A DNA stretch of 23,806 bases from Mnemiopsis leidyi (Eukaryota > Ctenophora > Tentaculata > Lobata > Bolinopsidae): the NCBI GenBank assembly GCA_000226015.1, contig JH153689.1, positions 91,870 to 115,675 on the forward strand, given 5' to 3'. The translations under genes and the position numbers were made by a program. This document shows, piece after piece, positions 19,601-23,806 of the stretch. Numbering within the stretch: position 1 is the first letter of the stretch; the number at the start of each line of letters is the position of its first letter. The notes beneath the pieces were generated by a model. That model was not told the origin of the DNA. It did no database searches and worked only from the letters and a program-made list of their open reading frames with translations.

Positions 19601-20836
19601 GGATTTTAAAACGGGAATATGGGGAGGGGGAATTAGCAGCACTCCTTCGTAGCTTAAATCTAATAAAAATCGCTTAACATTAATGAAATTTGGTCCAGTC
19701 ACGTCCGGTCCAACCTCGCGATGTTCGTAGGATCCTGTAAACGATATGACATTAATTATGTTCGCTGAAAGATATAGTTTAGAATTTTATACAGGATTGT
19801 GAATACATGAATACAAGATGTAACAAGATTTTCAAGATTTTAGATATCGTTTAACGATAAATATTTGGGATAAAGCATGATGTTTACGGTGATATTTGTT
19901 TGCATGCTAAGTGTGTCTTATCTATCTGCACTATAGGATATAGCATTTTTGGAATAGAAATGACATTACTAAGTCAGCGGCTGCCTGCTTATCAGAGCGT
20001 GCTGAACCGTGGATATAAAAGGAAAGCTCAGATCTACACATTATCCATTATCCATAGTCAGTACAGATTGGTGCTCTTATCCTAGGATATCAGTTTTGAT
20101 TATCTCGTATAACAATAAATAATGATAAAGGATAAATTATTTTAACATTAGTGTTTATTTAATGTATTTAAGATAATTCTAGAACGTATATTATGTGATG
20201 TTCTGTATTTACAATCCTGTCTGAAATTCTAACCTATATCTTTCAGTGGACATGATCAATGAAATATTTTAGTTATACCATTGCGTTTTCCTTGTTACAA
20301 GATGTACGTAACCACACTTGCAGTCATATTTCTTATTAAAATTACAAAAAAAAGTTAAAGTGACTTACCTCTCAAAGTAAGCGAAAATGAGGGCGCTGGT
20401 ACCATGCTTACACCATGCCTGTAAACGAATACGCTGCTTTTCTGAATCAGTGTCCAAAATGATTCAATAAATGTCCAAAACGGTCTCGTGGCTGTCCAGA
20501 ACGATTCAAGCCCAAGATATAATTTCGAATCTCATTTCGACTGCCCAAATTGTATCTGCGAATAAAGTCAGTATATATGAACTTGTTTTGTTAGAGGTGT
20601 TAAGCTTAGCTGTGGTTGATCTTCAAGTTTGACTCCTGACAGAAAAAATGCCTTACCTGATCGATACATCTTCATTTTCAAAATGGTAGCCCAAGTTCGA
20701 TTTCAAATATGAAAATGTAATATCCGGTAGACTCTAAATCCTGTTTCCTGTTTTAACCAACCGTTTAACTGTTAATAATATGTCAGTCTCTGATTTATTT
20801 TTGTTTCAGAAAAACCCTCGACGAGCGTACTACTAA
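4557..20836 (+). CDS. SUGP1: SUGP1 orthologue, C-terminal four coding exons (partial gene)
   Basis: This is the 3' part of a gene for SURP and G-patch domain-containing protein 1, a nuclear pre-mRNA splicing factor. In vertebrates SUGP1 acts at branch-site recognition and works through its G-patch with a DEAH-box helicase; that role is family knowledge. Exons at 4557-4648, 6563-6726, 12862-12991 and 20810-20836 join in one frame (intron phases 0, 2 and 0) with GT donors and AG acceptors. In order they give GKHHLGDFLP.EELERFM, then a G-patch (ENIGFKMLQRAGWKEG.GLG...), then DDEFDVYRKRMMLAYKYRPNP, then KNPRRAYY-stop, closely matching the end of animal SUGP1. SURP domains and the start codon are absent; the incoming phase of the first exon requires an exon further upstream. 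A complete antisense guanine deaminase gene lies in the 6727-12861 intron. The third intron, 7.8 kb, is packed with mobile elements. Orthology was judged from remembered family sequence, not by a search. Confidence 0.9.
5094..5180 (-). mobile_element. tRNA-derived SINE-like fragment or tRNA pseudogene
   Basis: Read on the - strand, this segment begins CGCGCCGGTAGCTCAATTGG. It contains a perfect RNA polymerase III A box, TAGCTCAATTGG (5159-5170). A degenerate B-box region lies near 5114-5131 and a GC-rich end follows. The acceptor stem does not close properly and the T arm lacks GGTTCGA, so it is not a working tRNA. No A tail or flanking duplication is evident. A tRNA-headed SINE remnant is the likeliest reading. 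Confidence 0.5.
6118..6139. repeat. 22-bp perfect palindrome in an AT-rich tract
   Basis: The core CTTATCATAATTATGATAAG is its own reverse complement, extended by one further T-A pair. It follows several ATAATTATTATGTAT repeats from 6065, a tract likely to fold or slip. Confidence 0.9.
6138..6390. repeat. Tandem duplication with a 134-bp period
   Basis: Copy 1 (6138-6271) and copy 2 (6272-about 6390) both begin GATTATAATACATTAGAGCA and run through TTTCGCCT.TCTCACCTCATG. They differ at only a few bases, so the duplication looks recent. Copy 1 starts exactly at the edge of the palindrome. Confidence 0.95.
6563..6726 (+). CDS. SUGP1: SUGP1 exon: G-patch core
   Basis: This is a 164-nt exon. I place its start after the TTTCTCAG acceptor ending at 6562. 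A second AG at 6603-6604 is also in frame, but using it would drop the AIKAGRP segment that corresponds to the ALKEGREP linker of other SUGP1 proteins. The exon then reads LTEENIGFKMLQRAGWKEG.GLGATGSGI, which holds the glycine- and aromatic-rich first half of a G-patch. The donor is GTGAGG at 6727. It ends after two bases of an Arg codon (AG|G), completed by the next exon. Confidence 0.88.
8876..8911. repeat. CpG-rich inverted repeat
   Basis: CGCGCGAA (8876-8883) pairs with TTCGCGCG (8904-8911) across a 20-base AT-rich loop that itself contains AATTTGAAATT. The next 60 bases are unusually CpG-rich for this window. Confidence 0.7.
9742..9747 (-). terminator. Candidate poly(A) signal of the guanine deaminase gene
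   Basis: AATAAA on the - strand, about 285 bp past the stop codon. It is the nearest canonical hexamer I found on that strand. No transcript evidence is available. Confidence 0.35.
10032..10309 (-). CDS. guaD-like: Guanine deaminase exon 2
   Basis: The acceptor is TGATTTCAG with the exon starting at 10309. It continues the Gly67 codon as GTYTLTDCDLYTSCEPCPMC, followed by FGAIYWSRVRAVYYGAG and GFDDSLIYDEI. The stop is TAA at 10032-10034. It contains both zinc cysteines. The C-terminal aromatic-rich tail (FEAW...TMY) matches the segment that in bacterial GuaD swaps between the two subunits of the dimer. Confidence 0.88.
10032..10662 (-). CDS. guaD-like: Guanine deaminase, GuaD type (cytidine deaminase fold), complete two-exon gene
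   Basis: It is predicted to convert guanine to xanthine plus ammonia in purine catabolism, in the cytosol; no signal peptide or membrane segment is visible. Exons 10464-10662 and 10032-10309 join across a 154-bp GT-AG intron, split within the Gly67 codon, to give 158 residues. Bacillus GuaD is about the same length (156). Zinc and catalytic residues are present: TAHAEV (His53, Glu55) and SCEPCPMC (Cys83, Cys86). Family substrate-site residues also fall at matching places: Phe26, Asn42, Trp92 in GAIYW, and Asp114 in GFDDS. The C-terminus ends in Tyr. It lies antisense inside a SUGP1 intron. A repeat with inverted ends begins about 80 bp 5' of the start codon. A possible poly(A) signal (AATAAA on the - strand) is at 9742-9747. 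The standard animal enzyme (GDA/cypin) is an unrelated-fold amidohydrolase, so this is the bacterial-type family. A plant-type guanosine deaminase or another small purine deaminase is the main alternative. Confidence 0.88.
10464..10662 (-). CDS. guaD-like: Guanine deaminase exon 1
   Basis: The start is ATG at 10660-10662, which aligns with the usual N-terminus of the family (short helix, then GGPFG). The exon carries GGPFGCVIVQDGKIVGQGHN and the first active-site motif NDPTAHAEV. The donor is G|GTAGAC at 10464/10463, ending after one base of the Gly67 codon. Reading through the donor diverges at once from the family, which supports the splice. Confidence 0.87.
10744..11450. mobile_element. 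Inverted-repeat element, about 0.7 kb, unclassified DNA transposon-like
   Basis: The left end (GTCCGGCGGTCAACC at 10747-10761) is matched in reverse complement at the right end (GGTTGCTCGCCGGAC around 11430-11444). The similarity continues inward through GACCA...TTTTACGAC. Many copies of ACGACCAT or ATGGTCGT lie just inside both ends, as expected of subterminal transposase sites. No transposase frame is present. The left end lies about 80 bp from the deaminase start codon. Exact ends and target-site duplication are not resolved. Confidence 0.6.
11452..12729 (+). other. Intron stretch between the inverted-repeat element and the minisatellite
   Basis: I see no recognisable gene. On the - strand near 11460-11610 there are short open stretches in two frames, one of which runs into the 11260-11508 frame. 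They may be remnants of something coding, but no family is recognisable. Confidence 0.5.
12730..12806. repeat. Minisatellite, four CATTTGGGATAG-type units
   Basis: CATTTGGGATAGTTT starts at 12730, 12752, 12771 and 12788, with spacings of 22, 19 and 17 bp. It sits within the last 135 bp of the intron, near where the branch point of the 12861 acceptor should lie. Confidence 0.92.
12862..12991 (+). CDS. SUGP1: SUGP1 exon: G-patch end and conserved C-terminal block
   Basis: This is a 130-nt exon with its acceptor AATTACAG ending at 12861 and its donor GTAAGC at 12992. The first base completes the split Arg codon. It then reads GMIKPGNAGLGA (end of the G-patch), an acidic PGDDEFDVYRK, and RKRMMLAYKYRPNPM. 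The RKRMMLAY.(F/Y)RPNP block is almost invariant in SUGP1 proteins. A minisatellite of CATTTGGGATAG units (12730-12806) sits only about 55 bp before this acceptor. Confidence 0.9.
13197..13217. repeat. Perfect 21-base hairpin
   Basis: AAAAAAGCGG, one central A, then CCGCTTTTTT. Read as RNA it resembles a stem with a T run, but in a eukaryotic intron this is not a bacterial terminator. Confidence 0.85.
13660..13746. repeat. TCCGG-rich simple repeat
   Basis: Repeated GATATCCGGC and AATCCGGTTCCGG blocks occur inside the 13334-14334 element, just before the 19-bp minisatellite. Confidence 0.75.
13779..13911. repeat. Minisatellite, seven 19-bp units
   Basis: The unit CCCACTAACTGGGACCAGT is repeated seven times end to end. 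A TTGGACCTGT variant occurs in units 1 and 4, and the last two units are more diverged. Each unit contains the small dyad ACTGG..CCAGT. Confidence 0.95.
14661..14791. repeat. Left arm of a long inverted repeat (partner 18173-18320)
   Basis: It runs from AAGATAGAGCAAT through ACTTCCTCCGCAAGCATCTT and ATGACGTCAT to GTTGGTCATTTT. The reverse complement is present at 18173-18320 with clear similarity over its whole length. The two arms enclose about 3.4 kb containing a LINE relic and a MITE. Confidence 0.85.
14835..14900. repeat. Hairpin followed by a 20-bp perfect palindrome
   Basis: TGCCATTTG.GCCC pairs with GGGC.CAAATGGCA around a GAA loop (14835-14865). Next comes TTTTGTGCACGTGCACAAAA (14881-14900), which is its own reverse complement with a CACGTG core. 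The surrounding sequence to about 14975 is related to 9258-9372, so this is probably part of a dispersed repeat. Confidence 0.75.
15365..16276 (+). pseudogene. LINE pol C-terminus: RNase H, CCHC motif, tail (broken)
   Basis: The first frame (15365-15562) reads VFQCEAHAIYRAS and IYTDSQAL, carrying the catalytic Glu and Asp of RNase H. A frameshift near 15556-15562 leads to frame 2, with ISIEWIPGHSGHDGNEIAD, the family's closing His and Asp motif. Stops interrupt frame 2 at 15688, 15889 and 15898. It then continues as a zinc motif CRFC...IHLICTC (15955-16011, C-x2-C-x9-H-x4-C) up to a TGA at 16090. After another shift, 16133-16276 encodes a 47-residue helical-looking tail. The first RNase H aspartate and everything upstream are absent. 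It cannot encode a working enzyme. Confidence 0.82.
16514..16976 (+). repeat. Duplicated LINE tail unit with paired stem-loops
   Basis: Unit 1 starts at 16514 and unit 2 at 16747; both begin ATCACTGACTA.GTAACTC and end GTCCCACCACAA. Each holds two adjacent short hairpins: TCCGC/GCGGA (16618-16630 and 16868-16880) and CGGAC/GTCCG (16632-16645 and 16882-16895). Loop bases differ between the units while stems are unchanged. Confidence 0.8.
16985..17668. mobile_element. Long-TIR MITE, copy 1
   Basis: Inverted arms of about 170 bp lie at roughly 16995-17165 and 17495-17665. Each carries (in opposite sense) TTACGTACATCTTTTAACAA, TTTCAATCAATATGAC and GAAAGATATAGGTTAAG. The AT-rich middle has no coding potential. 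It lies directly against the LINE tail. The same sequence in opposite orientation is found at about 19740-20345. Family unknown; exact termini and target duplication are not resolved. Confidence 0.8.
17669..18172. other. Repeat interior between the MITE and the right inverted arm
   Basis: AT-rich sequence without a gene. Similar in style to the dispersed repeat around 14800-15000 but not clearly alignable by eye. Confidence 0.4.
18173..18320. repeat. Right arm of the long inverted repeat (partner 14661-14791)
   Basis: Reverse complement of the left arm, sharing GATGAAGATGCTTGCGGAGG and AATGACGTCATT, with a short insertion relative to it. It ends in GCTCTATCTTTAAA. Confidence 0.85.
18377..18453. 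repeat. Telomere-like G-rich tract followed by a compound hairpin
   Basis: AGGGTCAGGGTTAGGGTTTGGG at about 18381-18403 resembles degenerate TTAGGG repeats. It is followed by a stem: GGGCACGAT (18409-18417) pairs with ATCGTGCCC (18445-18453), enclosing a second stem TGGGGCA (18422-18428) with TGCCCCA (18434-18440). Confidence 0.75.
18593..18643. repeat. Strong hairpin, ATATCGACATTTTCAAA arms
   Basis: ATATCGACATTTTCAAA and its reverse complement enclose a short loop containing CACGAGACTTGCCGAG. A related CACGAGGCTTGCCGAG occurs at about 18537, 75 bp upstream, so this is likely part of a short foldback repeat. Confidence 0.8.
19109..19310. mobile_element. Putative short non-autonomous DNA transposon
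   Basis: The left end AGGGGTCGTTCACATATGAC and the right end (reverse complement AGGGGGTTTTCACATGATGA) form imperfect inverted termini. TGACGTCA and TGACATCA lie inside. GGGTCGTTCA...TACGT/TGACGT termini are, from memory, typical of ISL2EU-like and related elements. It is about 200 bp, without coding capacity. The ends are imperfect, so this is tentative. Confidence 0.4.
19740..20345. mobile_element. Long-TIR MITE, copy 2 (opposite orientation, left arm shortened)
   Basis: This copy shares with copy 1 the core (GCATGCAAACAAATATCACC on the - strand, GAGATAATCAAA, TACTGACTAT) and the arm motif CCTATATCTTTCAGTG.ACATGATCAAT. Its right arm runs on through GTTACAAGATGTACGTAAC to TTAAAATTACAAAA. 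Its left arm starts only at about GTAAACGATATGACATTAAT, lacking roughly the outer 100 bp seen in copy 1. No coding frame of note. Confidence 0.75.
20354..20809 (+). other. End of the last SUGP1 intron
   Basis: Unremarkable intron apart from three imperfect 20-bp units at 20451-20510 with TGTCCAAAA or TGTCCAGAA cores. The polypyrimidine tract TGATTTATTTTTGTTTCAG precedes the terminal exon. Confidence 0.6.
20810..20836 (+). CDS. SUGP1: SUGP1 terminal coding exon (8 codons plus stop)
   Basis: The acceptor is TTTGTTTCAG ending at 20809. The exon reads KNPRRAYY and then TAA at 20834-20836. Vertebrate SUGP1 ends in NNPRRPYY, so the last eight residues identify the exon despite its size. The 3' UTR follows. 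A weak ATTAAA lies at 20848-20853 and a strongly GT-rich stretch at about 20930-20965, which could be a downstream cleavage element. A canonical AATAAA occurs only at 22291-22296. The true cleavage site cannot be decided from sequence alone. Confidence 0.85.
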   Translation, partial: KNPRRAYY

Positions 20837-22898
20837 ATCTCAAGAAGATTAAAGGAAAGCTAATCCAGCACTCAGACTCTTAGAGTGTATTCTCAGACTT
20901 TTGGGCTACGGCTCTTATATTTATTATTGTGTGAATTATGTGGTGTTCGTGTGTTGTGTTAAAAGTTGTCAAAGTTTTTGTGGGACAAGCTTAGACAATT
21001 ACAAATGCTCACTTAATTTTTTATCGTGATTGAGGGTTGGATATGATTTTTGATCACGATTTTCGTAAATGTGAAAAGTTCGTATGAAATACTCCACGGC
21101 CAAGCTAAGGTCCGCGGACAATATGCTCTCTAAGTTTTGTTTTAGCTGTCATGAAAAAGTAGTTAAACTGTACAAGTGAGTCACTTATTGAAAAGTATCA
21201 GCTGTATTTTTTCGATTAAGGAAGAAGGTGGTGATCAGACTTTTCTCCGGCAGCATAGTATAGACATAGTTTCGTGAGTTATGATAAAGCGGCGAATGTT
21301 GAAATATCAAAACGGCTAGCGAACTACCGTAGTTCAGTTTTAATTGATTCAGAGATAAATACTCGGGTCATAAAAAATTTTTCGTCACGTCTTTTTTACA
21401 CTCATAGGCAGTAGCTTTTATTGATACACTTCATTAGTTACTAGTAGATGTGTTATTAAGTGTTTAACAGCCTGTGGAAATAACAAATTCATAGGTTTGC
21501 CATTCATGAGTTCGTTCGTGAAATCAGATGAGTCCAAACATGTATGCATATAACCCATGCTACGATCCTTCGATATGATTAATTTCGGGAAACTATATGA
21601 TCGACAAAATATGTTGGTTTGGGACTTGCTTTTGATAGGAGTAGTTAGTATTATTTATTGGTAGTAAGTATTAAAATGTCGCATGAACCATGATAGTAGT
21701 AAACTAACGAGTCTTATTGTGAACTTGAGAGTTACAAAAGAAATGAGCTACGCTGCGATTCAATGGTATTTGGCAATGAGCAAAAAAAGTGAATTTCACG
21801 CAGTGTTATAAAGGTTACAGTGCTAACTATAATTACAACTATAATGGTTGACGTAGCGCCACGTCAGTATTTATGTAGAGTGCTGTATCCTTGCTTTGGT
21901 TTACAACTTGCTGCTTCAGCACTGCTTTAAAGCTTCTAATACCCTTAATATATAAATTAATTTATCCAAAGTATTCATCTGTTAAAAGAGACACTTCTTT
22001 TGGGATAGGACTGTTAATAGTCTAAGTTTTATACTGCACTTGAGCACTTGGGTCGGTATCCAAGCGATCGAGTTTAGATTTTTAAAGTCCAATTTCAAAT
22101 CGACTATCCCAATCTAGTATTAGTAAGCAATATTTACATCTTATTTTGCTAATGAAATTTATTTTTGGCAAAGTAATTTTCGTTGAACTACAGGGATGTA
22201 ATACACTAATTGTACGTATGATTGGTCTATTTTACCTGCTATGCCACTTAATGAATCTTACTTCGTTGTGCTCGCAAAACTTTTCGATAAAATAAAAAAC
22301 ACTATATTATCAACTTTAATGTATATAATGCCAGTTGATGAATTTACAAATACTAAGAATGATAATGTTGTTACATTATAATTACAAATAGCTTTACTTA
22401 TAGTAATATTATCTGGTGGCTAAACTGTTTTATTTTTAATTGTATTTTGACTTACTGCATTAACTTTAAGTATGAGTATGCGTCATGAATCATGACACCA
22501 TAATATTAATAGTCGAAATCCAGGCACTGGCAGATCCCGGTCGCAAAATCGCTTCGACTTAGATGTTAGAATTAGATTGTTTTGCACGGCATGCAGCAGC
22601 GTGCACCCTCCCGACATTTTATCATTTATTCTGATATCGCTTCGAATGAGGGTCGGACAAAGTCAGACAGTAGATTGCTGAACTGGTTTAGCAAAGCATA
22701 AAGAAGCATAAAGAATTCAAATTGAAATAGCCAATTGAACTGCAGCTCCAAATTCGGACAGGTTTTCAGCTCTTAAGCTGGCGAACGTCAACTTAGAGCC
22801 GCGCGCACGCATATGGGCTATACTATTACTGTTCATGATTGCCGAACACGTATATCCCTGTGCGAGCTTAGCGCGAAATTGGGACGGACGCTTGTTAC
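20837..22898. other. SUGP1 3' UTR and downstream flank, no gene recognised
   Basis: The first part is 3' UTR of unknown length. A GT-rich stretch at about 20930-20965 may mark cleavage. AATAAA at 22291-22296 is the only canonical signal I found. No protein family is recognisable on either strand. Confidence 0.5.
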
Positions 22899-23019
22899 GG
22901 TGAACAACATAGGACGTTTTACAGGACCCATTGCGCGGCTTAGGCACACTTATAATATAAACTATATTATATGCCGGCGTGCAATCGGTCCGAATTAAAC
23001 GTCCTATGTTGTTCACTGT
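22899..23019. mobile_element. Palindromic element, about 120 bp (short MITE or foldback)
   Basis: GTGAACAACATAGGACGTTT at the left is repeated in reverse complement at the right (AAACGTCCTATGTTGTTCAC). Weaker pairing continues inward (GGACC.ATTGC) to a central AT-rich TATAATATA...TATATTAT. CTTGTTA stands at 22891-22897 and again at 23024-23030, a possible but not tightly abutting 7-bp target duplication. Open frames on both strands here mirror each other because of the palindrome and are not genes. Confidence 0.8.
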
Positions 23020-23806
23020 TATACTTGTTAGGAAATTAACCATGTTCACAGAATCACAGATTGTGCCCCAGTAAAGTAAAATTTGTAATTTTTGTAATCT
23101 TAATTCCTTGAAATCCGACGAGATTTTAGCACGATCAATTTTTACTTTTATTACAATTACAAAGCAGCCTTTCCCTAAATTGGGTTAAGAAAGATAAATA
23201 GAACACTTGGGAAAATTGGTACGATGATTTGCTCGCCTTAACGTCCATTAAAATCACACCACCTCACGGGGAAAAGCCGCTTGCATAAATATATTTAACA
23301 TAATATTTTTCCGTGCAATCAACATAATTCAATTTGTCTTAATTTAGCGTATTTCTTGTTCATTGTTATAAGTTAAATTATTGCCTGCAGACTTGCAGAG
23401 TCTTGACGGCAGGCGGCTTTTAACGAGTTTTTAAGTTTAACCGGTTTTTATCGAGACTTCAGGGATCGGGCTAGCACTGATAAGAAGACAGCGGTAAACC
23501 TGAAACTGCAGCGGATCCGAAAGGGCAACATGACATGAACTTTAAAAGCTGTTGTACGGCAGCTCAGCTTGTAGGTTGATAACCTACTGTCGCGGCCATC
23601 ACGCGCTGTCACGCATTTTAGTAGGGGCGGTAAGAGCCATCGTATCACGAAAGTCTTTAATATATGTCTAATTGTAATGGATATTGTTCTCCTGGGTGTT
23701 CTAAGGTATGATTGATGTTTTATAACCGATGGTAATCACTTATTGGTTAATTGGATCCAATTAAACTAAGATTAATCCTAAAAGTCTTATTGTTGAACAT
23801 ATAATC
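23020..23806. other. Right-edge flank, no gene recognised
   Basis: AT-rich sequence. A nested stem-loop lies at 23383-23414 (GCCTGC/GCAGGC around AGACT/AGTCT). No coding signal supported. Confidence 0.5.

Larger units (their letters stand above)
12992..20809 (+). other. SUGP1 intron, 7.8 kb, rich in mobile elements
   Basis: The intron runs from GTAAGC at 12992 to TTGTTTCAG at 20809. It holds the 13.3-14.3 kb inverted-repeat element, the nested 14.6-18.3 kb cluster with LINE and MITE, two hairpins at 18.4-18.65 kb, a short putative DNA transposon at 19.1 kb and a second MITE at 19.7-20.35 kb. No host gene was recognised in it. Confidence 0.8.

Noticed and set aside
22717-23049. 110-codon - strand and 61-codon + strand open frames
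   Set aside because: Both share the peptide VNNIGR only because the 22899-23019 palindrome reads alike on both strands. No family match.

Overview
This looks like animal nuclear DNA, most likely from a marine invertebrate. The reasons are GT-AG introns of 1.9 to 7.8 kb, a SUGP1-type splicing gene, a non-LTR retrotransposon relic with an RNase H domain, and many short AT-rich inverted-repeat elements. A lophotrochozoan would fit, but that is inference and I cannot name a species.

Two genes can be supported. (1) On the + strand, the last four coding exons of a SUGP1 (SURP and G-patch domain protein 1) orthologue lie at 4557-4648, 6563-6726, 12862-12991 and 20810-20836. All splice phases agree, and the translation ends in the family's conserved RKRMMLAY...NPRRAYY tail. 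The 5' part of the gene (SURP domains) is not seen and probably lies upstream of base 1. (2) On the - strand, inside the SUGP1 intron 6727-12861, sits a complete two-exon gene of 158 codons (10662 down to 10032, 154-bp intron). It encodes a guanine deaminase of the bacterial GuaD, cytidine-deaminase-fold type, with all zinc and catalytic residues present.

Almost everything else is intron or 3' flank filled with repeats. From left to right these are: a (TC)n microsatellite at the left edge; a 65-bp duplication near 0.85-0.95 kb; a tRNA-derived SINE-like copy at 5.1 kb; a 134-bp tandem duplication next to a palindrome at 6.1-6.4 kb; a ~0.7-kb inverted-repeat element just 5' of the deaminase; two minisatellites; a 1-kb element with doubled terminal motifs (13.33-14.33 kb); a nested cluster at 14.6-18.3 kb, in which inverted arms enclose a decayed LINE 3' end with a duplicated hairpin-bearing tail and a long-TIR MITE; a second, opposite copy of that MITE at 19.7-20.3 kb; a short putative DNA transposon at 19.1 kb; and a ~120-bp palindromic element at 22.9 kb.

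The most interesting item is the bacterial-type guanine deaminase nested antisense in an intron of a splicing-factor gene, with a transposon-like repeat next to its start. I see no wholly new multi-gene system. The other notable structures are non-autonomous mobile elements.
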